Source: Palsa-883 sp963847615 (lineage in GTDB: Bacteria; Pseudomonadota; Alphaproteobacteria; Acetobacterales; Acetobacteraceae). Taken from it: 64,000 nt of DNA. The DNA lies in assembly GCA_963847615.1 (NCBI GenBank), contig CAWKAN010000016.1:248001-312000 (forward strand), read 5' to 3'. Numbering within the stretch: position 1 is the stretch's first letter; each line of letters starts with the position of its first letter. Under the pieces are notes generated by a model. It ran no database searches and was not told the origin of the DNA. It worked only from the letters and a program-made list of their open reading frames with translations. Below are positions 7,651 through 18,498 of the stretch, in pieces. The position numbers were made by a program, and so were the translations under genes.

Positions 7651-9514
7651 ATGACGGACCAAGCCAAGGCCGGCCAGCCGGTCGGGCGCCGCACCCTGCT
7701 CCAGCTCGCCGGGGCGGCCATTGGCGGTGCCGGCCTGCCGGCCCTCGCGGCCGACCAGGACTTCCCTGTTGCCAACCCGAAATACAACGCGCTCTATCAG
7801 CGCACCGGCGGCTACTACACCAAGGACCCGCAATGGGTCAGTTGGACCAGGCCGCGGCTGAGCTGGCCGCAGGCCGGGGAGAAGCTGCCGGAACTCACGG
7901 TGGTGATCCCCACCGTGCAAACCAACTGGCTGGACGCCTGGCGCAAGTTCGCCGCCGACGGCGGCAAGCTCGGCCTCGCCTACAACATCCAGCAGGTCTC
8001 CGAGGCGCGCTGGCTGGATACGATCCAGCACCACACGCATGGCGACATCGAGGTGCATTCGGCCATTCTGCGCCCGGAGCGCGTGGATCCCTCGGAGTGG
8101 CTGACGTCGCGCGCCTACGGCCTCGATCGGCGCAACTACGGCGAGTGGGTCAACCAGCAATACGACGCCCTGATCGAGGCGCAGGTTGCCGAAAGCGATC
8201 CGGCCAAACGGCTGAAACTGGTGCGGGACGCGCAGCGCGTCCTGGCCGACGATCTGTATATCGCCCAGTTCGGCTGGGGACCGGGCGTGATCGAGGCGTA
8301 CAACAGCGCGGCCTGGGATGGCGTGGTGCAGACGCGCGGCTTCGGCATCGGCTCGTTCAACGCATTCCACACCTTCCTGCGCGCCAGGCCGAAGACCGCG
8401 CGCCGCAAGATGATCGTCGGCATCCACAGCCTGCTCGAGACGACCAACATCATCGCCGCCGGCAACAACATGCGGGCGATCGGCCGGATGATCTACGATC
8501 GGCTCGCCTACCTGGACGAGAACCTGAAGATCATACCGTGGGCAGCGGAATCCTGGACGCGGGTGGACGAGCGCACCTGGGACATCAAGCTGCGCCCCGG
8601 CATGAATTTCCATGACGGCAAGCCGGTGACCATCGACGATCTGCAGTTCACCTTCGACTTCATGCTGAAATGGGAACGGGGCAATTTCTGGACCGCCAAC
8701 CGGTTCCTGCAGAAGACCGAGATCAAGGATGCGGCGAACGGCATCCTGCGCGCCACCTTCAAGCAGCCGTACGGCCAGTTCGAGAGCTACTTCCTGCAGC
8801 TCAACGTGATCCTGCCGAAGCACATCTGGCAGAACATCATGACGGAGCAGGGCGTCGGCAGCGACCCGATGCGGGTGCGCATCGACAAGCCGATCGGCAG
8901 CGGGCCGTTCAAGTTCGGCCGCTACCGCGCCGACGCCGAGCTGCAGCTCATCGCCGACAAGACGCATTTCTCCAAGCCGAGCGTCAACGAGGTCTGGGCG
9001 GTGGTGACGCCGTCGATCGACGGACTGCTGGGGCGGCTGCAAGGCGGCGACATCGACCTGATCGAGTTCGAGCGATACCCATCTGACCCCCAGCCAGGCC
9101 AAGCAGTTCGCCGGCACCTCGGGCATCACGATCGTCCGCACGCCGGACCTGAACTGGCTGCACGGCGTGCCGCGCCCGTCCAACATGCCCTGGCGCGACT
9201 ACGAGTTCCGTCGCGCCTGGCAACACTCGATCGACCGCGAGTTCCTGGTGAAGGTGGTGTGGGAAGGCTCCGGCCGGCTGCCGCTCGGCAACACGTTCCT
9301 GGTGGAGGGCAACCCGTGGACCAACCCGGACCTGCCGGCGGTCCCGCCGTTCGACCTCGACCAGGCGCGCGGCATCCTCAAGGCGGCCGGCTATTCCTGG
9401 GCGAGCGACGGCAGGCTGGTCTATCCGCCGCCGAGCGACGCGAATTTCCGCAAGCGGGTCCAGCAGGTTTGCAAGGACGGCTACACCTGGGGCGGCCTCG
9501 AAATGCTCGGTTGA
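7651..9514 (+). CDS. Peptide-type ABC substrate-binding protein, halves in permuted order, one frameshift
   Basis: Periplasmic binding protein (SBP family 5) of the importer. AGGAGG at 7640-7645 precedes the ATG. A Tat-type leader (GRRTLLQLAGAAIGGAG, about residues 12-28) ends near ALAAD. The segment order is unusual. Residues about 50-245 resemble the usual C-terminal lobe (YDALIEAQVAESDPAKRLKL, then VLADDLYIAQFGW). Residues 255-620 resemble the usual N-terminal part (RMIYDRLAYLDENLKIIP, AAESWTRVDERTWDIKLRPG, FHDGKPVTIDD). Total length, 620 residues, is normal. An extra C at 9078-9080 shifts the frame; removing it restores HLTPSQAKQFAG and continues to TGA at 9514. Without the correction the frame would run on to 9534. 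Confidence 0.85.
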
Positions 9515-9530
9515 TGGCCGCACCCCGACC

Positions 9531-10500
9531 ATGACGGACCTGGCGCACGCCGCCCTGCGCCGGGTGCTGCTGCTGGCGCTGACCGTGTGGTGCATCCTCA
9601 CCATCATGTTCGCGCTGTTCAAGCTGCTGCCCGGCGATCCCACGTCGATCTTCGTCGACAACAACATGTCGATCGAGATGATCGAGCATCAGAAGCAGCT
9701 CTGGGGGCTGACCGATCCATGGTGGCTGCAGTATGTGCACTACATCGGCAACATGGCGCTGTTCCGCTTCGGCGAACTCGTTCTTCCAGAACCAGACGGT
9801 CGGCGAGATCCTGGCCGAGAAGGTCGCCAACACCTGCCTGATGATCGTGCCGGCGCTGGTGGTGAGCGTGGTGGCGGGCACCGTCGTGGGCGCGCTGGCC
9901 GGCTGGAAGCGCGGCAGCCGGTTCGAGCAGGCCACGGTGACCACCGCCCTGGTGCTGCATTCCGCGCCGTCGTTCTTCGTCGGCATCCTGGTGCTGATGG
10001 TGTTCTCCTACCAGCTGCGCTGGCTGCCGCCGGGGGGAATGGTCTCGCTCGGCGGCCCCGAGGGGTTCTGGGCGGTGCTCACCTCGCGCGACTATCTGCA
10101 ACACCTGATCCTGCCCGGGCTGGTGCTGGTCAGCCGGGAGATCACCGGGCCGATCCTGCTGGTGCGCAGCTCGATGCTGGAGATCAAGGGCAGCGACTTC
10201 ATCGACATCCTGCGCGCCAAGGGCCTGCCGGAGCGGCGCATCCTGACGCACGCCACGCGCAACGCGCTGCTGCCGCTGGTCACCTACATCGCGGTGATGA
10301 CCGGCCTGCTGCTGCAGGGCCAGGTGCTGCTGGAGATCATCTTCGCCTGGCCGGGCATCGGCCGCGAACTGGTGACCGCGCTGGGCAACCTCGACTACCC
10401 GGTGGCACAGGGCGCGCTGTACGTGATGGCGCTGGCGATCCTGCTGCTGAACCTGCTGGCCGACCTGCTGTACGGGCTGATCGACCCGCGCAGCCGATAG
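9531..10500 (+). CDS. Peptide-type ABC transporter permease, DppB-like, one frameshift
   Basis: First inner-membrane permease of the family-5 importer. The start at 9531 gives a first membrane helix (VLLLALTVWCILTIMFALFKL) followed by LPGDPTSIF, a typical DppB motif. One extra G near 9774 breaks the frame; dropping it joins FRFG to NSFFQNQTVGEIL. The second part carries several membrane helices and the cytoplasmic EAA loop (SDFIDILRAKGLPERRILTH, then ATRNALLP), which contacts the ATPases. It ends at the TAG at 10500 as LIDPRSR. The corrected length of 322 residues is standard. The next permease starts 8 bases later. Confidence 0.88.
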
Positions 10501-10508
10501 CAGCACGC

Positions 10509-11378
10509 ATGGCAACCCAAGGCCAGAACCTGCGGGGACTTCGCGTCATCCTGCGCTATCCGTCGGGCACCGCCGGCGTCATCGTCGTGGCGGCGTTCAC
10601 CGTGCTCGCGCTCATCGGCCCGCTGATCGCGCCGCACGGTCCGTTCGAGGTGGTGTATCGCGCCGACCATTCGGTGCTGCGGCTGTCGCAGCCGACCTGG
10701 CAGGCCTGGTTCGGCACCACCAACCAGGGGATGGACGTGTTCAGCCAATTGCTGTGGGGCACGCGGGTCGCCTTGCTGGTCGGCCTGCTCTCGGCGCTCG
10801 GCAGCGTCGTGCTGGGCACGGTTGTCGGCCTGGCCGCCGGCTATTTCGGCGGTTGGATCGACGAGGTGCTGATGCGGCTGACCGACGTCGCCTTCGGCAT
10901 TCCCTTCCTGCCCTTCGCGATGGTGGTGATCTCGATCACCCGGCCCAGCCTCGGCCTCATCATCCTGCTGGTGGTGTTCTTCCTGTGGCGCACCACCGCG
11001 CGGGTCATCCGCGCCCAGGTGCTGTCGTTGCGCGCGCGCCCGTTCGTGTGGGCGGCGCGCGCCGCCGGCGCCGGCCATCTGCGCATCCTGCTGCACCACA
11101 TCACGCCGAACGTGCTGCCGTTGAGCTTCCTGTATGCCGCCATCGGCGTGCAGGCCGGGGTGATGCTGGAGGCGGCGCTGAGCTTCCTGGGCTACGGCGA
11201 TCCCAACGAAATGAGCTGGGGCACCATGCTGAACGCGGCGTTCCAGGCCGGCGCGATGCGCACCGCCTGGTGGTGGGTGTTGCCGCCCGGCATCGCGCTG
11301 TCGCTGTTCGTCATCGCCATCTTCATGATCACCCGCGCCTATGAAGAACTGCTCAATCCGCGGCTGCGGGTGCTGTGA
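10509..11378 (+). CDS. Peptide-type ABC transporter permease, DppC-like
   Basis: Second permease of the importer, 289 residues. It begins with a short cytoplasmic tail and an N-terminal helix (GVIVVAAFTVLALIGPLIAP), then the DppC-type motif FGTTNQGMDVFSQLLWG, several membrane helices and the EAA loop (RARPFVWAARAAGAGHLRIL, then HHITPNVLPL). GYGDPNEMSWGTML near the C-terminus is also typical of this subunit. The frame is open upstream through the preceding gene only because of the frameshift there; the ATG at 10509 is the family start. The next ATPase starts 3 bases after the stop, so these genes form one operon. Confidence 0.92.
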   Translation: MATQGQNLRGLRVILRYPSGTAGVIVVAAFTVLALIGPLIAPHGPFEVVYRADHSVLRLSQPTWQAWFGTTNQGMDVFSQLLWGTRVALLVGLLSALGSVVLGTVVGLAAGYFGGWIDEVLMRLTDVAFGIPFLPFAMVVISITRPSLGLIILLVVFFLWRTTARVIRAQVLSLRARPFVWAARAAGAGHLRILLHHITPNVLPLSFLYAAIGVQAGVMLEAALSFLGYGDPNEMSWGTMLNAAFQAGAMRTAWWWVLPPGIALSLFVIAIFMITRAYEELLNPRLRVL

Positions 11379-11381
11379 GCC

Positions 11382-12401
11382 ATGGCGATGCTGGAAGTTG
11401 ACCGGCTGGAGGTTCGCTACCGCAGCGCGGCCGGCGAGGCGAAGGCGGTCGATGGCATTTCCTTCGCCATCGAGGCGGGCATGTGCCTCGGCCTGGTCGG
11501 TGAATCCGGCTGCGGCAAATCGACCGTCGCCAAGGCGATCCTCGGCATCCTGCCGCCGGCGGGCCGCATCGCCGGCGGCGCCATCCGCTATGCCGGCCGC
11601 GACCTCGTCGGCATGACCCAGGCCGAGCTGCGCCGCATCCGCTGGCAGCACATCGCGCTGGTGCCGCAGAGCGCGATGAACGGGCTCGATCCGGTCTATA
11701 CGGTGGAGAGCCAGCTCACCGAGGCGATCACCGCGCACCAGGCGATGCAAGCCGCGCAGCGCCGCCGCCGCATTGCCGAACTGTTCGCGCTGGTCGGGCT
11801 GGAGCCGGGCCGGGTGCGCGACTATCCGCACCAGTTCAGCGGCGGGATGCGCCAGCGCGCGATGATCGCCATGGCGATGGTGCTCGACCCGCCGCTGATC
11901 GTCGCCGACGAGCCGACCACCGGCCTCGACGTGCTGATGCAGGACCAGATCCTGCAACAGATCCGCCAACTGCACGAACGGCTGGGCAAGGCGATGCTGC
12001 TGATCACCCATGACATGGCGGTGGTGGCGGAGAACTGCGACCGGATTGCCGTGATGTATGCCGGCCGCATCATGGAGTATGGCGGCGAGGCGGTGTTCCG
12101 CACGCCGTATCACCCCTACACGCTGGGCCTGTGCAACGCGTTCCCCGACCTCGCGGACCGCGGGCGGGCGTTGATTTCGATTCCCGGCACGCCGCCGAGC
12201 CTGGTCGCGCCGCCCGCGGGGTGCCGCTTCCACGCCCGCTGTCCGTTCGCCACGTCACGCTGCGCGACGGCGGTGCCGCAGCTGGCGGAGGTGGCGCCAG
12301 GGCACGTCGTGGCGTGCCATCATGTGGACCAGGTGGAAAAATTCCGCGAGCTTGCGGCGGACCCGGCGACCTGGCGCGATGCCTCGGCAAACGGGCCCTG
12401 A
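11382..12401 (+). CDS. Peptide-type ABC transporter ATPase, DppD/OppD-like
   Basis: Second ATP-binding subunit, forming the heterodimer with the DppF-like protein at the start of the operon. It has Walker A GESGCGKST (about residues 39-47), Q-loop LVPQSAMNGLDPV, signature FSGGMRQR, Walker B LIVADEP, D-loop and switch His in LITHD, then the C-terminal HARCPFATSRC extension found in DppD/OppD proteins. Full-length at 339 residues. The operon continues into a PrpD-family gene 56 bases downstream, which suggests import is coupled to metabolism of the substrate. Confidence 0.93.
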   Translation: MAMLEVDRLEVRYRSAAGEAKAVDGISFAIEAGMCLGLVGESGCGKSTVAKAILGILPPAGRIAGGAIRYAGRDLVGMTQAELRRIRWQHIALVPQSAMNGLDPVYTVESQLTEAITAHQAMQAAQRRRRIAELFALVGLEPGRVRDYPHQFSGGMRQRAMIAMAMVLDPPLIVADEPTTGLDVLMQDQILQQIRQLHERLGKAMLLITHDMAVVAENCDRIAVMYAGRIMEYGGEAVFRTPYHPYTLGLCNAFPDLADRGRALISIPGTPPSLVAPPAGCRFHARCPFATSRCATAVPQLAEVAPGHVVACHHVDQVEKFRELAADPATWRDASANGP

Positions 12402-12457
12402 TGGCCCATGCTGCGCCTTGCGCCTATGCTGCGATCAACATGACGGGAGAACGACCA

Positions 12458-13807
12458 ATGGGTGTCACGGCGGAGCTTTGCGACAAGATCGTTGCGACAA
12501 CGTTCGACTTGCTCACGCCTAAGGCCGTCACCAAGGCGCGCCGGCTGGTGCTGGACGGCATCGCCGTCGCGGTCGCCGGCAGCCGCGAGGTGGCGATCGG
12601 CATCCTGGCCGATCATTATCGCAGCCTCGGCGGCACGCCGGATGCGGCGGTGCTCGGGCTCGGCTTCCGCACCTCGGCGACCGCGGCGGCGGTGCTGAAC
12701 GGCGCGGCGATGCACGTGCTGGATTTCGAGCCGATGTGGAAGCCGGCGAACCATGCGCTGTCCACCACGCTGCCCGCGGTTCTTTCGCTGGCGGAATTGC
12801 GCAAGATCACCGGCCGCGACATCGTCACCGCGCTGGTCAAGGGGATCGAGCTGGCGGGCTGGATCCGCCACGCCGGCCATGACGGCGCCACCAGGTTCCA
12901 TCCGCCCGGCATGGTCGGCCCGTTGGGCGCGGCGGTGGCGGCGGGGCACGTGCTCGGCCTGAACGCCGAGCAGCTTGCCCATGCGCTGGGCCTCGCCGCC
13001 TCCCGCGCCGGCGGCCTGACCGCGAATGCCGGCACGATGACCAAGTCCACCCATTGCGGCCAGGGCGTGATGCTGGGGCTGGAGGCGGCGATGCTCGCCG
13101 CGCGCGGCTTCACCGCCAACCCCGAGCCGTTCGAGGCACCCCAGGGCTACGTGCACGCCTTCTTCACGGCGGAATTCCAGCCGCGCGACCTGCTGAACTT
13201 CGGCCCGCCGTTCCGCGTGGTCGATCCGGGCTACGTGATAAAATTGTTTCCCAGCCAGTTCGCCACGCAGTTCGTCATCACCGCGGGGCTGGAGCTGCAT
13301 CGGCGCATCGGCGACCCGCAGCTGATCCGCGCCGTTCGGTTGGTGGCGCCGCAGATGCCCTACATCAACCGGCCGCGGCCGACCACCGGGCTGGAGGGCA
13401 AGTTCAGCGTGCAATACACCATCGCCACCGCCCTGGTGCGCGGGTCGGTGAACATCGATACGTTCACCGACGCAGCCGTGCGCGCCCCCGAGATCGCCCA
13501 GATGCTGGACAAGGTCTCGGTGCGGATGGTGCCGGAAATCCCCGCGCGCTTCGACCTGATGCATGTCGAGGCCGAGGTCGAGCTGACCGACGGCAGCGTG
13601 GTGCGCACGCGCTGCGACGGCCCGCGCGGCATGTGGGGTCAACCGGCGATCAGCGACGAGGAGCACCTGGTCAAGGTCAGGGACTGCCTGTCGAAGCGCC
13701 TGCCGCCCGAGCGGATGGAACGTTGCATCGCGCTGGCGCGCTCGATTGATACGCTCGATGCCGCCGGCGTGGCGGAACTGCTGGCGATTGCCAGCCTGCT
13801 GGCCTAG
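12458..13807 (+). CDS. MmgE/PrpD family protein, second copy
   Basis: Second member of the MmgE/PrpD superfamily in this cluster, 449 residues, in the same operon as the peptide-type ABC transporter. The fold landmarks are RRLVLDGIAVAVAGSRE, LNGAAMHVLDFEPMW, RFHPPGMVGPLGAAVAAGHV, GTMTKSTHCGQGV and IKLFPSQFATQF; the last two correspond to the KxxHxG-like and active-site regions of PrpD proteins. It differs clearly from the copy at 5143-6495, so the two may form different enzymes or a heteromer. I chose ATG 12458 because GGGAGA lies about 8 bases upstream; ATG 12440 is in frame. Reaction and substrate cannot be named from sequence. Confidence 0.85.
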   Translation: MGVTAELCDKIVATTFDLLTPKAVTKARRLVLDGIAVAVAGSREVAIGILADHYRSLGGTPDAAVLGLGFRTSATAAAVLNGAAMHVLDFEPMWKPANHALSTTLPAVLSLAELRKITGRDIVTALVKGIELAGWIRHAGHDGATRFHPPGMVGPLGAAVAAGHVLGLNAEQLAHALGLAASRAGGLTANAGTMTKSTHCGQGVMLGLEAAMLAARGFTANPEPFEAPQGYVHAFFTAEFQPRDLLNFGPPFRVVDPGYVIKLFPSQFATQFVITAGLELHRRIGDPQLIRAVRLVAPQMPYINRPRPTTGLEGKFSVQYTIATALVRGSVNIDTFTDAAVRAPEIAQMLDKVSVRMVPEIPARFDLMHVEAEVELTDGSVVRTRCDGPRGMWGQPAISDEEHLVKVRDCLSKRLPPERMERCIALARSIDTLDAAGVAELLAIASLLA

Positions 13808-13837
13808 CCCAGCCGTCTCACGCGCCAGGGAGGTCCG

Positions 13838-14263
13838 ATGCCCACCGCCGTTGCCCATTGGCTGGTCAAGTCCGAGCCGGCTGCGTTCTCCTGGGACCAG
13901 CAGGTGGCCAACCGGGTCGAGCCGTGGACCGGCGTGCGCAACCACATGGCCAAGAACAACCTGAAGGCCATGCGGCGCGGCGACCTGGCGTTCTTCTACC
14001 ACTCCAATGTCGGCAAGGAGATCGTCGGCGTGGTGCGGGTGGTGCGCGAAGCCTATCCCGATCCGACCGCCGAGAGCGGCGACTGGGTGTGCGTGGACAT
14101 GGCGGCGGTGGGGCCGCTGCCGCGCCCGGTGACGCTGGCGGCGATCAAGGCCACGCCGGACCTTGCCGACCTGGCGCTGGTGCGCCAGTCGCGGCTGTCG
14201 GTCATGCCGATTGCAGCCCCGCACTGGAGGTTGCTGTGCAGGATGGGCGGATGGACGAGCTGA
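13838..14263 (+). CDS. EVE domain-containing protein
   Basis: Small EVE-fold protein; this PUA-like domain family is thought to bind modified bases in RNA or DNA. The 141-residue product has the family signature from the start (HWLVKSEPAAFSWDQQVA), then WTGVRNHMAKNNLKAMRRGD, LAFFYHSNVGKEIVGVVRV, REAYPDPTA and LVRQSRLSVMPI. Length is normal. GGGAGG lies 5-10 bases before the ATG. Its 3' end overlaps the next gene by 13 bases in another frame. In many alphaproteobacteria an EVE gene lies near the tsaD/hemC block, which is also close by here. Confidence 0.92.
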   Translation: MPTAVAHWLVKSEPAAFSWDQQVANRVEPWTGVRNHMAKNNLKAMRRGDLAFFYHSNVGKEIVGVVRVVREAYPDPTAESGDWVCVDMAAVGPLPRPVTLAAIKATPDLADLALVRQSRLSVMPIAAPHWRLLCRMGGWTS

Positions 14264-14682
14264 TCTGCCGAGCGACCGCCGCGGGGCTTCCCGTGGCGCG
14301 GCTGCCGCACGGGATGCGCGCCGAGGGGATGCGCGCCCAGGGGATGCGCGTGCTGTGCCGGCTGGATGAGTTGCCCGAGGGCACCAGCAAGGGGTTCCCG
14401 CCGCCGCCGGGCGGCTTCGCCGGGCTGTTCGCGGTGCATCACGCGGGGGCCGTGCATGTCTACGTGAACTCCTGCCCGCATCTTGGCGTGCCGCTGGACT
14501 GGCTGCCCGATCGCTTCCTGTCGGCCGATGGCGAGCGGATCGTCTGCGCCACCCATGGCGCCGAGTTCCGCATCGCCGACGGTGCCTGCCTGCTTGGTCC
14601 CTGCCAGGGCGCCGGGCTCGAACCGGTCGCGATCCAGATCAATGACGGGATGGTGTGCGTGCCGGACACCGCCGGCTACTAG
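14251..14682 (+). CDS. Rieske [2Fe-2S] ferredoxin-like protein
   Basis: Small Rieske-type iron-sulfur protein, probably a soluble electron carrier. The cluster ligands are visible: CPHLG (first Cys-X-His) and CATHG (second Cys-X-X-His), about 20 residues apart. Flanking sequence (NSCPHLGVPLDW, FRIADGACLLGPC) fits stand-alone Rieske domains. The N-terminus holds three copies of a five-residue repeat (GMRAE, GMRAQ, GMRVL) from a 15-bp tandem repeat at about 14309-14350. The start at 14251 overlaps the EVE gene by 13 bases; the conserved part begins at MRVLCRLDELPEG, so ATG 14344 is an alternative. Followed by a perfect 25-bp-arm palindrome. Confidence 0.85.
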   Translation: MDELICRATAAGLPVARLPHGMRAEGMRAQGMRVLCRLDELPEGTSKGFPPPPGGFAGLFAVHHAGAVHVYVNSCPHLGVPLDWLPDRFLSADGERIVCATHGAEFRIADGACLLGPCQGAGLEPVAIQINDGMVCVPDTAGY

Positions 14683-14734
14683 CCCGATCGCGGTAGGGAC
14701 GCCCAGTAATGGGCGTCCCTACCGCGATCGGGCT
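14681..14734. repeat. Perfect palindrome, 25-bp arms and 4-base loop
   Basis: The left arm 14681-14705 and right arm 14710-14734 are exact complements around the loop GTAA. The left arm begins at the stop codon of the Rieske-like gene. A hairpin of this strength could end transcription, though no T-run follows. The right arm contains GCGTCCCTACCGCGAT, which is identical to the last 16 bases of the group II intron at 26976-26991. Confidence 0.85.
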
Positions 14735-14906
14735 AGGCTGGACCGGCCTGGGTGAGCGCCCCGCCCGGCGGGGCCGCCGGCGTGGTCGGCATCGTCTCGC
14801 TTGAACCGCCGGCGGGCGCTGCGTAGCCTGCCGACCGGCATTGCGTCGGCTGTCTGCCCCGCCTCGGGGCGCGCCCGGACCAAGAATGAATGGAGGGACC
14901 TCGTCC

Positions 14907-16856
<1,950 letters not shown>

Positions 16857-17056
16857 CGCCCGTTGCGCGGGTCGCGCGGTCGGCCCGGAGGATGGGGAGC
16901 CGCGCGGCGGCCGCGGCTGATCTTGCGCGGCCCGGTGGGGTGGCCGTCTCCGCCTGGTCCGGCTTCTGCCGTTGCGACGGCGGAAGGCTGCAATTGCCCG
17001 GCGCCGGCATGACGCCGCGGCTACGCCCGGAGAGTTGATCATTCGGACGCCTGGTA

Positions 17057-17108
17057 ATACCAACGGCCCTATCGGCTGACCGATCGGCCGGCGTTGGGCC
17101 GTCGGTAT
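17057..17108. repeat. Imperfect hairpin between acs and repeat element A
   Basis: ATACCAACGGCCC at 17057-17069 pairs with GGGCCGTCGGTAT at 17096-17108 with one mismatch; the loop contains a further short palindrome (CCGATCGG). It lies 200 bases after acs and 9 bases before element A. Just before it, the reverse complement of ACCAGGCGTCCGAATGATCA matches a motif near 48824-48842, so this is also the edge of another dispersed repeat. Confidence 0.5.
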
Positions 17109-17116
17109 GAGTCTTG

Positions 17117-17590
17117 GGCAACGCCCAACAATTGCCGCTTCGAGGCGCGCCCTGGCCAGGCTGCGTAGTTCCGTTCCAGGCGCACCGGGTCGCCCTCAAT
17201 CCTGATGGCGACCATCAGGCTGAAGCTGCCGCCGCGCGGCAAGCAAATCAAGCAAGTCAAGCAAGTAATCAAGCGGACACAGAGTTACACAGAGTGTCCA
17301 CAGAGTTTCACGGAGAAGGCAAATGGCGCCGCGCGCAAGGTATTATGACCTGCACATCCGTCATCAGCGCGAAGCGCCAATAAATACTTCTCTGTGAAAC
17401 TCTGTGGACACTCTGTGCAACTCTGTGTCCGCTTGATTACTTACTTTCCTGCGTTGCCACAATTCCCGAAACACCAGTGTGGGCAGTCCAGCCAAGCCGG
17501 CGACACGGGCCAAATGCGGTCATCCTGCCCGCCGGGCCGCCAAGCTGCACAACCGCGATCGATTCACTTCACTCGTTGTTGGGCGTCGCC
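17117..17590. repeat. ~470-bp palindromic repeat element, copy A
   Basis: This 474-bp unit has inverted ends GGCAACGCCCAACAA (17117-17131) and, reverse-complemented, GGCGACGCCCAACAA (17576-17590), 14 of 15 matching. A long inner palindrome (17263-17442) has arms rich in CACAGAG units around a core with GCGC motifs. A second copy in opposite orientation lies at 39495-39956, similar over its full length including the non-palindromic flanks. No convincing coding sequence is inside, so it resembles a non-autonomous (MITE-like) element. Confidence 0.75.
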
Positions 17591-17628
17591 TTGGTTTGGC
17601 ACGCGCCCGCCCCACCAACCCCGCGCGC

Positions 17629-17681
17629 GATACCAGCAGCCCAAAACGATGGAAGAGTCGGCATTTTGGGCCGCTGGTATC
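17629..17681. terminator. Hairpin at the 3' end of rlmJ
   Basis: GATACCAGC-A-GCCCAAAA (17629-17646) pairs with TTTTGGGC-C-GCTGGTATC (17664-17681) with one mismatch and a 17-base loop. It starts within the rlmJ stop codon region on the minus strand, so it is placed as a terminator for the tsaD-rlmJ unit. No clear T-run follows on that strand. Confidence 0.5.
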
Positions 17682-18498
17682 ATTCGTCGGCAATGCGCGT
17701 CACCGCCGTGTGAGCGCCCGGCTCGTTGCGGCCCAGCCGCTCCAGCAGGGCATCCAGGATCACCGGCACCTCAAGCTCGAAGCGGAACGGCGGGTTGATC
17801 ACCAGCAGCCCGCACCCATTCAGCCGCGCGGGATCGAGCGGTTCGCGCAGCAACAATTCCGCGGCGACGATGTCGCGGATGCCGGTCTGCCGCAAGGCGG
17901 CGAAGAACGTGCGGACCGGGGCGCGGTGCTTGATCGGATACCAGGCGGCGAACACGCCGGTGCGGAAGTGGGCATGGCCGGTGGCGAGGCCGGCGGCGAG
18001 GCGGGCGAATTCCTGCGGGTCCTCGAACGGCGGGTCGATCAGCACCAGCCCGCGGCGCTCGCGCGGCGGCAGCAGCGCGCCGAGCGCCTCCCAGGCGTCG
18101 CGGTGGTGCACCGCCACCTGGGGATCGCGGGCGAAGCGGCGGCGGAGCGCGGCGGCATCCTCGGGATGGAGTTCGCAGCACACCAGGCGGTCGGCCGGGC
18201 GCAGCAGGGCGCGGATCAGGGCCGGCGAGCCGGGGTAGAGGCCGAGCTGGCGCACCAGCCCGACATAGGCGGTCAACGGCGGCGGCGGTTCGTGCAGCAG
18301 ACGGTCGATGCCGGCCCGCCACTCGCCGGTCCGCTCGGCCGGGCCGGCGGCAAGGTCGTAGCTGCCGGCGCCGGCATGGGTGTCCAGCACGCAGATCGGC
18401 GCCGGCTTGCGCTGCAGCGCGCCGATCAGCCAGACCAGCAGCGCGTGCTTGACGCAGTCGGCGAAACCGCCGGCGTGGAAGGCGTGGCGATAGTTCAT
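17680..18498 (-). CDS. rlmJ: 23S rRNA (adenine(2030)-N6)-methyltransferase
   Basis: RlmJ uses S-adenosylmethionine to methylate A2030 of 23S rRNA. The 272-residue protein has the family start MNYRHAFHAGGFADCVKHA, the SAM-binding region CVLDTHAGAGSYDL, and the N6-methyltransferase motif IV as DPPFED (about residues 165-170), then LLVINPPF near the C-terminus. The frame is open well upstream, but ATG 18498 gives the conserved N-terminus and overlaps the tsaD stop by 4 bases (ATGA), so rlmJ is translationally coupled to tsaD. Confidence 0.95.
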   Translation of the reverse strand: MNYRHAFHAGGFADCVKHALLVWLIGALQRKPAPICVLDTHAGAGSYDLAAGPAERTGEWRAGIDRLLHEPPPPLTAYVGLVRQLGLYPGSPALIRALLRPADRLVCCELHPEDAAALRRRFARDPQVAVHHRDAWEALGALLPPRERRGLVLIDPPFEDPQEFARLAAGLATGHAHFRTGVFAAWYPIKHRAPVRTFFAALRQTGIRDIVAAELLLREPLDPARLNGCGLLVINPPFRFELEVPVILDALLERLGRNEPGAHTAVTRIADE

